DNA of 64,000 nucleotides, from positions 1 to 64,000 of the forward strand of contig URYK01000002.1 in the NCBI GenBank assembly GCA_900552125.1, read 5' to 3'. Made by a program: the position numbers and the translations under genes. Below the pieces are notes generated by a model, which ran no database searches, was not told where the DNA came from, and saw nothing but the letters and a program-made list of their open reading frames with translations. Shown here in pieces: positions 17,491-26,679 of the stretch (the stretch's first letter is position 1; each line of letters starts with the position of its first letter). Source of the stretch: an uncultured Solobacterium sp. GTDB taxonomy: Bacteria > Bacillota_I > Bacilli_A > Erysipelotrichales > Erysipelotrichaceae.

Positions 17491-17561
17491 GTCTAATTCC
17501 AGATTTGCAATTACATTTTAGCATGCAGATTCACTTTCGTCAATCTTTTTTAGAAAATTTT

Positions 17562-18986
17562 CTATTTCTTATTTTTCTGATTTTTTTGCATATATTCGAT
17601 ATCTATCTTCCTTTCTCCATAACTGTCTGCGGGTGATATCTTGATCACTTTGATCGTGTTTTGTATAAGGTTACGTCTGGAATGATAATCCATGGTATTG
17701 AATGCCTGTTTTCTTTGTGTTATCGAATTTTTCAAAAATCGATTTAATTCATTCAGTTCCTTATTCACTTTTCTGAACTCTGATAGATATTCCTCTGAAG
17801 TAATTTCATCATCATCGAACATCGAAGAAAGAAGTTCTTTTCGTTTATTCTTCTTCTTTATTCTATCTTCTATATCCTCTATGACTATTTTTTTATCTTT
17901 CTCTATGATCTCATCATAGTCTTTTAAGAATTCATTCAGTATCTTATCATTATTGATCCTGTTTCTGCAGGATGGACAGTAATAATACTGATATACATCT
18001 CTTTTCTTTTTGACCGTTGATTTTGCAACCATCCAATTCCCGCAGTTGCATTGGACCAGTCCTTTAAAGTAATAATTGTATTTCGTAGGTTTCTGCGCAT
18101 TGCTCATAGCTCTATAGGCATCTTCCCATAATCCTTTCGACACCTGAGGTTCGGTGTGTATCCTGTTAGTTCCATCATACCATCCTTTCAGATTTCTCTC
18201 ATTCACTGCTAGGTCAGGATCTTCACTGTCAAAATACTTCGTCTTATATGCTCCGTAGTTTATGGGATTCGAGAAATATCGATATACTTTAGAGTCTGTC
18301 CACTCGGTATCGAATATCTGATGCTTATTCATGAATATCCTCATCTTTCTGATGGAATACTTATTGCTCGCCATCATCTCGTAAAGCTTCTGTCCTGTTG
18401 CTTTAGAGCCCTCTGCCAAAACTATCTTATTCCCTTTTTCATAATATTCATTTTTCACTCTTTCATAGCCTTTTGGAGCAACGCCTCCCATGGGATAATT
18501 TCCATTCTTTGCAGCTTCGATATAAGATGCTCTGACCCTTCCTGGTATTCTTTTCACCTCTATTTCATCTGCTAATGTCTGGATATCAGAAGTAAATGTT
18601 GCATCTACATTTTCCCTCCCATCGAACGCTATTCCATCAAGACAGATTACTTCGACATTAAATGTCTTGAACATCTTTATCATGGAACGTTTCAGTACCA
18701 GGTCTCTTATCAGCCTGCTGGAATATCTGATGACCAGCTTATATTTGATCAGATATGTTCCATCGGGAAGTTTTTTGTTTTCCTTTATTCTGGATACCAT
18801 CTTAAGATAATCCGGTCTTTTGATATTGTTGGCACTGTATCCATCATCTATGAAATATTCATCGATAACGATATCATTCCTTTCTGCCCACTCTTTCTGT
18901 TCCTGTACCTGTGCTGCACAAGTGTGACCTCTCAGCTTCTGCTCTCTGGTAGATGCTCGGGCATATCCTAAATATACTGTTTTCAT
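17562..18986 (-). CDS. large serine recombinase (ICE integrase)
   Basis: The 474-residue protein begins with the resolvase catalytic domain: nucleophile Ser12 in YARASTREQ and the arginine motif YSSRLIRD near residues 88-95. A recombinase domain follows (GVAPKGYERV near 170), then a zinc ribbon (CNCG and CPSC, about 315-342) and a C-terminal coiled coil. It would excise and integrate the element between att sites. It lies at the left end of the ICE and is the last core gene in the transcription direction. No recombination directionality factor is recognised; the small genes at 16.8-17.4 kb are candidates by position only. Confidence 0.93.
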   Translation of the reverse strand: MKTVYLGYARASTREQKLRGHTCAAQVQEQKEWAERNDIVIDEYFIDDGYSANNIKRPDYLKMVSRIKENKKLPDGTYLIKYKLVIRYSSRLIRDLVLKRSMIKMFKTFNVEVICLDGIAFDGRENVDATFTSDIQTLADEIEVKRIPGRVRASYIEAAKNGNYPMGGVAPKGYERVKNEYYEKGNKIVLAEGSKATGQKLYEMMASNKYSIRKMRIFMNKHQIFDTEWTDSKVYRYFSNPINYGAYKTKYFDSEDPDLAVNERNLKGWYDGTNRIHTEPQVSKGLWEDAYRAMSNAQKPTKYNYYFKGLVQCNCGNWMVAKSTVKKKRDVYQYYYCPSCRNRINNDKILNEFLKDYDEIIEKDKKIVIEDIEDRIKKKNKRKELLSSMFDDDEITSEEYLSEFRKVNKELNELNRFLKNSITQRKQAFNTMDYHSRRNLIQNTIKVIKISPADSYGERKIDIEYMQKNQKNKK

Positions 18987-19037
18987 GATTCATCATCCTT
19001 TCTTTCGCCCACAACTTTAACGACTTCTATGACGAGA

Positions 19038-19084
19038 AAATATGCAAGGACGGTCCTGACCGTTCATTTTATCCTTGCATATTT
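19038..19084. repeat. nested hairpin upstream of the recombinase gene
   Basis: A 13-bp outer stem (19038-19050 with 19072-19084) encloses a 5-bp inner stem (cggtc 19051-19055, gaccg 19058-19062). It lies about 50 bases upstream of the recombinase start. On the plus strand it is followed by a T run, so it could terminate plus-strand transcription. An att-related or attenuating role is possible. Confidence 0.6.
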
Positions 19085-19261
19085 TTTTGGAATAGAATAC
19101 ATTCCATAAGAATGTTCCGTTAAAGTAGGAAATATCAGATGATGTCCATGTTACCATTCTGTTACCGTTTTTAAATCTCTTCTGCTCAGAACACCATCAC
19201 AAAATAGCTCAACATAAATAAAGGGCTTAAGAATAAAAGCAGCTGCTTATCTTCAGGTATA

Positions 19262-20305
19262 TCATCGTACCTGTTCCTGCACTTTTCGTGTCTGCGTATC
19301 CCTATTCTTTGCGGCAGCATCCTGTGCTTTTTCAATCATATTCTCTATTCCTGAAATCTGCACATCTTCCCCTTGAACTGCCTCATGTTCCAGCAACCTG
19401 TTTAATTCTCCGTTATCTTTAAGATATTCACAAATGCTGTCGGCATCTGCAATTGCTTTAAATAGCTCATTATCCTTTTCTTCTATGATTTTGATCCAGC
19501 TTTGAATATACGCTTTGTGATTATCCATTCCTGCATCTGATAAGAGACCTATTTCTGAAGTAATGAAGCTGGATGCGATCTCTGCACGTAGTTCTTCTTT
19601 TGCATACGATTCAGAACCGAATATTCCCCCAAAGGGTCTATTCAGACGGCTTTCATGACCTGTGGCATGAGATAGTTCATGAAGTATCGTTGCATAATAA
19701 TCTTCATCAGTAAGAAATGAGTTATAGGAAGGAACGACGACCTTATCCTCATTAGGGGAGTAATATGCTCTATCGCTTAACCTGCTCTCAACATAATCAA
19801 CTTCCATGTTCTTTATCAGGGTATCTACAAATTCTTTTTGAAGTGTAGGCAAGACCTTCTTTTCGTTCACCTTATATTCTTCTAGTCCATCTATATATCT
19901 TGCATTGAATACGTAATAGTTCTTGACCATCCAGCGTACATTAGGAGGATTTTCTCTATCCTTTGCGATTGCATCTTCATATTGCTGTATACTCATCGTT
20001 TTCTTATTGTCCAGATCATAAAGTGTCCAAAACTCAACAGGTATGCCTTTCCCCTTTGATTCCTTGCTCAGATGGAGCTTCATCTCTTTTATCTGGTTAA
20101 AGGTATAGAACCTTGGATCTGTGTATCCTTCCATCTGGCTTATAAAGGAAAGGAGAAGTTTATTGATCCCTCTATATTTGTGTTTTGATGCGCCATTATG
20201 CAAAGCATAAGAATTATACCAGCCCTTTCTCCAAGGAAGCTGTTCTTCCTTCAAGGCATTCAGATAAAGTTCTTTAATAAGTTCTCTGGTCTTGCTGTTC
20301 TTCAT
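19262..20305 (-). CDS. ArdC-like antirestriction protein with zincin domain
   Basis: The 347-residue protein has an N-terminal ssDNA-binding-like domain (WRKGWYNSYALHNGASKHKYRGIN, then the block VKNYYVFNARYIDGLEE near 127-143) and a zinc metallopeptidase motif HELSH at residues 209-213 followed by ATGHESRL. This is the ArdC layout: binding of incoming single-stranded DNA and protection from restriction in the recipient. Its start overlaps the upstream 51-residue gene by 32 bases. The C-terminal tail is Gln/Arg-rich. Confidence 0.85.
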   Translation of the reverse strand: MKNSKTRELIKELYLNALKEEQLPWRKGWYNSYALHNGASKHKYRGINKLLLSFISQMEGYTDPRFYTFNQIKEMKLHLSKESKGKGIPVEFWTLYDLDNKKTMSIQQYEDAIAKDRENPPNVRWMVKNYYVFNARYIDGLEEYKVNEKKVLPTLQKEFVDTLIKNMEVDYVESRLSDRAYYSPNEDKVVVPSYNSFLTDEDYYATILHELSHATGHESRLNRPFGGIFGSESYAKEELRAEIASSFITSEIGLLSDAGMDNHKAYIQSWIKIIEEKDNELFKAIADADSICEYLKDNGELNRLLEHEAVQGEDVQISGIENMIEKAQDAAAKNRDTQTRKVQEQVR

Positions 20306-20429
20306 CTTCGATCACTTCCATTTCTTCATCTGAAAAGATTATTTCTTCCTCTGGTTCACCAAGCATTTCTTCTTCATTCAGAAGTTCTGTGATCCCTAGT
20401 TCTTTTTGCATATGTTTGATATTTTTCAT
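20274..20429 (-). CDS. small acidic protein, 51 residues
   Basis: Not recognised. The middle and end are strongly acidic (EPEEEIIFSDEEMEVIEDEE), which resembles DNA-mimic or partner-binding tails, but that is only an impression. ATG at 20429 is chosen because ggaggt lies 4 bases upstream. It overlaps the ArdC-like gene in another frame and is the first gene after palindrome copy 1. Confidence 0.65.
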   Translation of the reverse strand: MKNIKHMQKELGITELLNEEEMLGEPEEEIIFSDEEMEVIEDEEQQDQRTY

Positions 20430-20449
20430 GATTACCTCCAGTAAATTAA

Positions 20450-20473
20450 AAATGTGGCAATATTGCCACATTT
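20450..20473. promoter_or_regulatory. ICE palindrome copy 1 (perfect)
   Basis: The perfect 20-bp palindrome ATGTGGCAATATTGCCACAT occupies 20452-20471 and extends to 24 bp with flanking AA/TT. It lies between the stop of the Toprim gene and the ribosome-binding site of the 51-residue gene. On the minus strand a T5 run follows. Confidence 0.85.
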
Positions 20474-21758
20474 ATCTTTCTATGTTCATCTTTATGTTTT
20501 TATCTTCTGTAGTCCTTGCGCTGCTAATCTGATTTTTCCTGTCCTGCGCTTTATCAATGAACCCTCTCAAGCTCCTTTGTGGTTCCTCAATTCGTTTAGG
20601 AAATGTCTCTTTTATCTGTCTAGCTAATTCTTTGAAGTTCTGCGAACGGCAGACATCATTCCAATCATTTATATCATTTGGCGGATAGAACTCTCTTGCT
20701 CTGATTCCTTTTTCTTCTAGTCTTGTTATTGCTTTGGCAGAAGCTTCCTTGCCCCAGTTATGGTGTTTTTCAACTTCCGCTTTCAGATCATTGTTGAACA
20801 TGACGACTACATCCTTATATCCATATAGTTCACAGGTCTCTATGATAGATCTATAGTTGTTGATGCTGGCACAGGATAGGAATGCATAATCATTGGTATC
20901 TATTCCTGCTTCCTGCATTACTGTCATGATCGACATGATCTCGATGCTTGACTCAGCACATAGAAGTATCTTATTTCCTGCATCATAAACATCCTTTGGA
21001 AGCAGATTTTCATTATATAGCGTATGTTGCTGAATATCGTCATATCGGATGGAAGGGTCATAGAGCCATCCTCTGCTCATATTTGAATTTGATGCACTCA
21101 TTTGAAATTTTATGCTTTGATTGGTTCCTCTTTCACAGATACCGGATAACAAGCCATATTCATTCCTAGCTATGAACAAACATGTCTTTCCTCCAGCTGA
21201 TGAATTATATTTTCCTTGCATAAGCAGTCCTTCCTTTATAAACCTGCGAACGATATCCGGAGATATCTTCCTGCCGGATATCAGATATCCATATACGCTT
21301 CGCACATTATCATCTTTGTTCTTAGCAAGTTCCTTCATAAGAAATTTATGTCTTCTGATCTGCCCTTCTTTTGTATTTGGGTATTCTTCGTTGACTTTTG
21401 CGGTCGTCTCCTTACGTTTTATTTCAGATTGGCTTTCCAGATTGACTCCATCTTTTTCTGAGAGTATCTGGAGACATTTCAGATAGTTTAGATTCTCTTC
21501 AGGATGATCGTAACCATATACCTGATTAAGAAAATCCACGGCACCGCCTCCACTGCCTGCTGAAAAGCGCCAGTAACTGTTCGTATCCTGAAAGAACACG
21601 ACCGAGTCATGTTCTTCAAGAGAATATGAACGTCCTATCTTGGTTACGGTATATCCTAGTTCTGATGCAAAATCCATGATGTCGATCTGTGAGTTGATCG
21701 TTTCTTTCAGCTTCTTCCGTTCTTCATTTGACATATTATATATTTTATAGATGTTCAT
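20472..21758 (-). CDS. DUF3991/Toprim-type DNA metabolism protein
   Basis: The 428-residue protein has an N-terminal segment with YSLEEHDSVVFFQDTNSYWRFSAGSGGG (about residues 45-72) like the primase-associated DUF3991, and a Toprim-like region (ILLCAESSIEIMSI near 255, then VVMFNNDLKAE near 320). Such proteins occur beside T4SS genes in ICEs and may act in DNA processing or priming. The zinc-binding CHC2 motif of true DnaG primases is not visible. gaggag lies 8 bases before the ATG. Confidence 0.75.
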   Translation of the reverse strand: MNIYKIYNMSNEERKKLKETINSQIDIMDFASELGYTVTKIGRSYSLEEHDSVVFFQDTNSYWRFSAGSGGGAVDFLNQVYGYDHPEENLNYLKCLQILSEKDGVNLESQSEIKRKETTAKVNEEYPNTKEGQIRRHKFLMKELAKNKDDNVRSVYGYLISGRKISPDIVRRFIKEGLLMQGKYNSSAGGKTCLFIARNEYGLLSGICERGTNQSIKFQMSASNSNMSRGWLYDPSIRYDDIQQHTLYNENLLPKDVYDAGNKILLCAESSIEIMSIMTVMQEAGIDTNDYAFLSCASINNYRSIIETCELYGYKDVVVMFNNDLKAEVEKHHNWGKEASAKAITRLEEKGIRAREFYPPNDINDWNDVCRSQNFKELARQIKETFPKRIEEPQRSLRGFIDKAQDRKNQISSARTTEDKNIKMNIER

Positions 21759-21777
21759 CCCTGTTTCTCCTCATCTT

Positions 21778-21987
21778 TTATTTAAAGTAATACGTATGGG
21801 CTTCCTGTCTGTTCTTGAATATGATGCTTTCTGGAGTGATTCCTTTTTTAAAATCAGTCAGCCATTCCTTTACGAAACCCTCACAGTCATCAGCTTCCAG
21901 TTCAGCAAGCTGAAGATAGACTTCCTGAACGGTCTTGGATCTCTTTAGTCGGGAATAGAAATAATCCTTTTCCTGTGTCATATACAT
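21778..21987 (-). CDS. hypothetical small protein, 69 residues
   Basis: Not recognised. A soluble acidic protein in the operon leading to the Toprim gene, 19 bases upstream of it. ggaggg lies 6 bases before the ATG at 21987. Confidence 0.65.
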   Translation of the reverse strand: MYMTQEKDYFYSRLKRSKTVQEVYLQLAELEADDCEGFVKEWLTDFKKGITPESIIFKNRQEAHTYYFK

Positions 21988-22033
21988 CTGTATCCCTCCT
22001 GTTCTGTATCTTTCTTTCCTTAATATATATGAT

Positions 22034-22927
22034 CTAACAATCTACCACCATATCTGCCATGGATTCTTCAGCTGCCGTCAGCTTCTGCGGATTATCTTTT
22101 TCATAAGAATCAAATATCTCTATATCATTGACCTCAGGATAGATTATCTTTTCTCCTCTTTTGATCTTTTTGGCTCTATTCACTAGATCCTTCAGGCCCA
22201 TTGTTTTATCCATTTCCATCATCATCCTTTCTTTTCTTTCTTTTTCATACACAGCATAAATCTTGATAAAATCAATAAAGAAAAAATGAAACCCAGCTAT
22301 AGCTTCATGTACGTTCTTATATATCCTTCTGCATTCATTTTTTTCTATTTTTGTAATGTGGATCTTTATATCTTTTTCATCCAGTTCTTCCTGAAACGTG
22401 AAATGTAGGCAAGTTAGATATAGTTCCCTGATCTTCTGTTCTGCCTTATTATAGAAAGGCAGGGAATTCAGATATTCTGTGATCATTTCATTTCTCCAGT
22501 TCTTCTTATCTCCACATAGATTTATGATTTTCTGAACGGTGACCTCCTGCATTACTCTATAAAGATGGGACCTGTTTTTTGCCAGAAGATCTATCTTATC
22601 CTGCTCATTCATGACGACCTGTTCGATATCAAATACTCGGTAGCTTTTAAAGGTTATCACATTATCCTGTATATCCGGAATGAATACAGCAAGGGGTCTT
22701 TGCAGCTTCTGAGGCACGATCTTGTTATTTCTTTTTTTCCAGTTTTCCAACGACATTACATATTGTGCATTTTCTTTCTGCATCATGATGGATGCGATGT
22801 TATAGTATTCGATATCTGTATGCTTTTTGCTGAATAATAGGTCTCTGCCTAGCTTTTCTTCATCATGCAGTACATCTTGAAAATAACTCGCCATATTCAT
22901 CAGCGTTTTTCGTGTACCCTGATCCAT
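22034..22927 (-). CDS. ArdC/LtrC-like ICE protein
   Basis: The 297-residue protein carries the block WKKRNNKIVPQ followed by ITFKSYRVFDIEQV (about 62-100), similar to the N-terminal ssDNA-binding part of ArdC and LtrC-like conjugation proteins (wkk.G..V.kGe... yrvFdi.Q). No HExxH motif is present, so only the binding part is shared. ATG at 22927 is chosen since aaggatg lies just upstream and it follows the lipoprotein stop directly. Role in transfer is inferred. Confidence 0.65.
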   Translation of the reverse strand: MDQGTRKTLMNMASYFQDVLHDEEKLGRDLLFSKKHTDIEYYNIASIMMQKENAQYVMSLENWKKRNNKIVPQKLQRPLAVFIPDIQDNVITFKSYRVFDIEQVVMNEQDKIDLLAKNRSHLYRVMQEVTVQKIINLCGDKKNWRNEMITEYLNSLPFYNKAEQKIRELYLTCLHFTFQEELDEKDIKIHITKIEKNECRRIYKNVHEAIAGFHFFFIDFIKIYAVYEKERKERMMMEMDKTMGLKDLVNRAKKIKRGEKIIYPEVNDIEIFDSYEKDNPQKLTAAEESMADMVVDC

Positions 22928-22928
22928 A

Positions 22929-23678
22929 TCATTCATCCTTAAAGATACATCTGTATCCAATTAATTCATCATCTTCCATTACCTGTTCGATCCTGTATTC
23001 CTGAGAAGAATACTTTCCGAACTCCTCTGCTGCATCGTAGGTAGTAATGGCATCTTTATATTCTTCAATATAAAATGTAGTATCTTTTCTTTTCGTAGTG
23101 TTTTCTGCAATGCCTTGTTTCCATGCTTCATTACCGCCGCTCTCCTGCGTCATTCCATTTTCCTTACCGATCGAATCTAAATAATCTAAATATTCTTCTT
23201 TTTCCTTTTCCGTCATCTTCCACTCCGATGGTATCTCAACTCCGTCGATGACATCATAGGATTTTAATATCGTATCTCCTTCTTCTGTTTTTTCTTCTTT
23301 TACTACCTGTTCTCTTTGATCTCCGTGCAATCCGGATACGGTAAATTCTTTCTTCAGATTGACCAGTTCAACATTTGCCAGTTCTTCCAGATTTTTTTCA
23401 TATTTCACTTCAACAGTTACTTTATCTCCGTTCTTCAGTCCTTTATCTGGACTGATATCATATTCGAAGGATTTGATCAGCCGTGCGATTGTTTCATCTT
23501 TCTTATCATATTCAATTTCATTTGATTCTACTTCTGCCGTTGCTTCTTCATTGAAGCCGGAATATGCAATTTTTAAATTTTCTGTTGCATCTATCTCCAT
23601 TGGTTTCTGCCTGCATCCAAAAGCGGGCAATATTGCCACAAATGCAAGACAGGCAAGAAAAATTCTCTTTTTCATCAT
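22929..23678 (-). CDS. ICE-encoded lipoprotein
   Basis: The 249-residue protein has a signal peptide and lipobox (LPAFGC, Cys near residue 22), so it is lipid-anchored outside the membrane. A beta-rich region follows (VTVEVKYEKNLEELANVEL), then an acidic linker. It lies immediately after the CHAP hydrolase gene in the T4SS operon and may help build the mating channel at the cell wall. ATG at 23678 is chosen (aaggag 8 bases upstream). Confidence 0.75.
   Translation of the reverse strand: MMKKRIFLACLAFVAILPAFGCRQKPMEIDATENLKIAYSGFNEEATAEVESNEIEYDKKDETIARLIKSFEYDISPDKGLKNGDKVTVEVKYEKNLEELANVELVNLKKEFTVSGLHGDQREQVVKEEKTEEGDTILKSYDVIDGVEIPSEWKMTEKEKEEYLDYLDSIGKENGMTQESGGNEAWKQGIAENTTKRKDTTFYIEEYKDAITTYDAAEEFGKYSSQEYRIEQVMEDDELIGYRCIFKDE
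23623..23640. promoter_or_regulatory. ICE palindrome copy 2 (15 of 18 matches, intragenic)
   Basis: GGCAATATTGCCACA matches the ICE palindrome at 15 of 18 positions, but the first three bases differ. It lies inside the signal-peptide codons of the lipoprotein gene, so it could be chance codon use. Confidence 0.4.
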
Positions 23679-23683
23679 GATGT

Positions 23684-25705
23684 TCACTCCTTAACTTCAT
23701 TGACTGGTGGTTTTACCGGGTTTGCGAACAGGATCTTTCCGGAAGTGCCTGCATATCTTTTCTTAAAGTTTTTGAGAGTATCTGTCTGTTGCCTCCAGTC
23801 CTTGATTGCAACGTTCCAGCTATCTGAGGTTCCATTATAATTCCCATCCTGCCAGGTAACATTTTCTCCATCATAGCTGATGATGATCCCTACATGGTTC
23901 AGAGGATTATCTTTGGTACCTATCACAGAAAATACGGATCCTGCTTTTGGTTCGGAAAAAGAAGGAACAAATTTATCTGGATGAGCTATCAGAAGCTGAC
24001 CGGCGCATTCATATCCGTTTCCGGTAAAGCCAGGGTTATATCCATAAATTTCATAAAATCTGCCCCATGCGAACCAGGTACACTGACCGTAATATGCTGG
24101 CGCATATGGATTGCTAGGTGCCTTCCATGCCCTGCTGTTCGCAAAATTTGGTACATTATCAACAGCTCCGCCTATTCCTCCTACGGAATAGTAGCGTAAG
24201 ACATGATAAGGATAATCTGGATCTCCTCCATCTATCCGCTTGGCATACTCTCTTGCATTTTCTTCGGTCCATTCCGTATATTTTTGAAACCATCCTTCAC
24301 CAAAGTTATATCCCTGCAATGCATATGGTAAATTTTCCATGTCATCCGGTTCATCTACATCAGCTTTTGAAAATGCATCCCTTAATGTCTTGACACCTAC
24401 CTCTATCGAATAATCGGTGTTTGTTATTCCTACCTCACAGGAGGTTCCCGCGGGCACTCTGTCGTATAGCTGATTATATTTGGATTCCGATGCCTGCATC
24501 GGATCGCATCCCTCACCGCCGCTCTCCTGCATCATTACCGCCATTACCAATGGTGTCCATTTATCATCCCACCACTTATCAAGTGCGGATTCTATCTTTT
24601 CTTCATATGCAAGTACTTTTTCCGATACTCCGATTGCTTCTATCTTAGGTGCAGTAATTTCATTCCACCATCCAAAGACCGTTGTGATGATCGCTACGAC
24701 GACGATAACTGCAATGATGACAGGAAGAAGCGTTATGACGCTTGCTAATAAGGCGGGAAGCGACATAACAAAAGAAGCAATTCCAGATATCAAAGCCATT
24801 ACCATTTGAAAAGCCCTCTGCATTGCCAGTACAGGATGACGGAAAATGGTTATCGTGGAACGAGCCCCTTTATATAGTCTTCTGCGATTTCTTATACCAA
24901 AAGCTATGGATTTAGCTGAACCGCGTGCTGTTTTCTGTGCCATGTCATATGACGTAGCTAAGGTTCCATCTCCATTACGTCTCATAGTGTAGCTTGGTCT
25001 GTTCATGAGCTTTCTTGATTGGTTATCAAGCGTAGCTAAGGTGCTTTTCTTCAGACTGAAGGAATCAATTTTCATGCTCGTAGCTCGGTTTCCCCATTTT
25101 TCCTGTCTTCTATGGAATCTGTCTAGTTTTTCTGTTCTATATTTTGTTCTGATGATTCCGATCCTTTCACTGAATGTATTTTCTGCATACTGATTGGCTT
25201 CTGTCTTCATGATAGAAATTCTATCTTTTTTTGAAGTAATATCTTTCCTGCTGCGAGCGAATGCAATATCCTTGTAGGATGATGTTATCTTATCCTCTGT
25301 AATGGATTCCTTTATTCTGTTTTCTCTATTCTCCGAGAAAACATGTTTGACCGCTCCTTCAGTTATGGTTCCCACTGCTCCTTTTCCTGCATGATAGGCG
25401 CTTCTGGTAACCATCACGCTATTGCCGATCATCGCTCCGGCAGCTTCGCTCCCAAGATCTCCTTCGCCTTCGCTTCCTATATCATAGAAATCCGGAGTAC
25501 GATTTACTATGACATCGTTCATCCTATGAATACCTGTCCTTACCGTGCTTGTAGCATTACCGGCAATCTCTGTGAATGTCGTCGTAGCTCTTTCTCCGAT
25601 CTCTGCGGCTGAATAAGCACTGTTGCTCAATATATCTTTTCCGCTCTTAGCAGCGTTCCCAGCTTCTTCCAGTATCTGGGAACTTGTTTTAATTCCATCG
25701 CTCAT
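23684..25705 (-). CDS. T4SS peptidoglycan hydrolase: lysozyme-like plus CHAP domains
   Basis: The 673-residue protein has a long basic cytoplasmic N-terminus (1-295), a strong hydrophobic region with membrane helices (about 297-345), a CwlT-type lysozyme-like domain with a candidate catalytic Glu394 (MMQESGGEG), and a C-terminal CHAP amidase/endopeptidase domain with Cys542 (GQCTWFAWG) and His604 (NHVGIIIS). It would open the cell wall locally for the conjugation channel, like VirB1/CwlT. The unusually long N-terminus, with repeated basic stretches, could dock to the secretion machinery. Confidence 0.88.
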   Translation of the reverse strand: MSDGIKTSSQILEEAGNAAKSGKDILSNSAYSAAEIGERATTTFTEIAGNATSTVRTGIHRMNDVIVNRTPDFYDIGSEGEGDLGSEAAGAMIGNSVMVTRSAYHAGKGAVGTITEGAVKHVFSENRENRIKESITEDKITSSYKDIAFARSRKDITSKKDRISIMKTEANQYAENTFSERIGIIRTKYRTEKLDRFHRRQEKWGNRATSMKIDSFSLKKSTLATLDNQSRKLMNRPSYTMRRNGDGTLATSYDMAQKTARGSAKSIAFGIRNRRRLYKGARSTITIFRHPVLAMQRAFQMVMALISGIASFVMSLPALLASVITLLPVIIAVIVVVAIITTVFGWWNEITAPKIEAIGVSEKVLAYEEKIESALDKWWDDKWTPLVMAVMMQESGGEGCDPMQASESKYNQLYDRVPAGTSCEVGITNTDYSIEVGVKTLRDAFSKADVDEPDDMENLPYALQGYNFGEGWFQKYTEWTEENAREYAKRIDGGDPDYPYHVLRYYSVGGIGGAVDNVPNFANSRAWKAPSNPYAPAYYGQCTWFAWGRFYEIYGYNPGFTGNGYECAGQLLIAHPDKFVPSFSEPKAGSVFSVIGTKDNPLNHVGIIISYDGENVTWQDGNYNGTSDSWNVAIKDWRQQTDTLKNFKKRYAGTSGKILFANPVKPPVNEVKE

Positions 25706-25719
25706 TAAATCACCAGCCT

Positions 25720-26625
25720 TTATTCATAAGTAAGACGCATGCCTATATAAATACCATTTTCATCCTGTAAAGGAACGCACATTCCAGAACGCCCGCTATT
25801 GCTAAGATCTATCTGACATGCCTGCGGAGCTGTCGTCATATCATATCCATCAGAGAACAGATAATCCTTAGCAGATATTTCTATCTTCTCCTCAGGAATT
25901 TCATTAGCAGCATCATTGCTGGAATCCTTCTGAGGTTCTTCCTGTGTGGATTGCTGAGGTTCCTGTTTGCTGCTTTCCTGTTTTGAATCTTTCTCTTCAT
26001 TTTGCGCTTCCTTCTTTTTCTTGACTTCTTTTTCTTTGATCTGAAGCTGTATACTTGCATCCGTCTCATTTCCGGAAGGATCTATTGCGCGGATCTTTAC
26101 ATATGTGCTGCTGCCATAGTCCAGTTCCTCTTCTTCGAGTTCCTCCAGAACGGTAGGAAATTCATGATAATTATCCTGTACCTGATAATACTGTTTCCAT
26201 GATTTCATCTTTTTTGCTTCATCCAGAGAAAGTGTGAGTTTTTTTGTTTTTAGGGTTATTTCCGGTTTCGTAGTGTCCACTACTTCTATGGTTTCAGAAA
26301 TATCTTCAGAGCCATCAGAAAAAGAATAAATAATAGTCTGTTCACCAAGCTTTTTTTTATCTAATTCTGTGGCACTGATTTCCAGCTCATCAAATGTCAT
26401 CGTTCCTTTGGTTATATCTGCTGTAGAGACATCTTCACCTTTTACTTTTTCGATGAGGTCGATAGCGCTGAGCGTTTCCCCGTATTCGATCGAATGTCTG
26501 GATAGTTCGATTTTTGCTGATGGACGAAAGATAAGGAACAGCATTACAAGAATAGCAACAGCCGATATAAATACGATGACTGCGATCTTTATATAATGCA
26601 GGACATCATCATCCAATTTTGACAT
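25720..26625 (-). CDS. membrane-anchored protein with Ig-like domains
   Basis: The 301-residue protein has one N-terminal membrane helix (about 10-32), then beta-rich segments with the signature DTTKPEITLK (about 117-126) typical of bacterial Ig-like/DUF5011 repeats, then a Lys/Glu/Gln/Ser-rich linker (200-245) and a small C-terminal domain with two cysteines. It sits directly upstream of the hydrolase gene in the T4SS operon. It resembles the lipoprotein at 45249-46211 in the Ig-like part, suggesting paralogy within the element. Confidence 0.7.
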   Translation of the reverse strand: MSKLDDDVLHYIKIAVIVFISAVAILVMLFLIFRPSAKIELSRHSIEYGETLSAIDLIEKVKGEDVSTADITKGTMTFDELEISATELDKKKLGEQTIIYSFSDGSEDISETIEVVDTTKPEITLKTKKLTLSLDEAKKMKSWKQYYQVQDNYHEFPTVLEELEEEELDYGSSTYVKIRAIDPSGNETDASIQLQIKEKEVKKKKEAQNEEKDSKQESSKQEPQQSTQEEPQKDSSNDAANEIPEEKIEISAKDYLFSDGYDMTTAPQACQIDLSNSGRSGMCVPLQDENGIYIGMRLTYE

Positions 26626-26650
26626 ATGATCAACTCCTCTCTTCCTATAT

Positions 26651-26679
26651 AAAAAAAACCGGTCATCGAATAACCGGTT
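26651..26679 (-). terminator. terminator after the HipA-like gene
   Basis: A 7-bp stem (aaccggt 26657-26663, accggtt 26673-26679) overlapping the HipA-like stop codon is followed by T residues on the minus strand, so it partly separates the kinase gene from the genes that follow. Confidence 0.75.
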
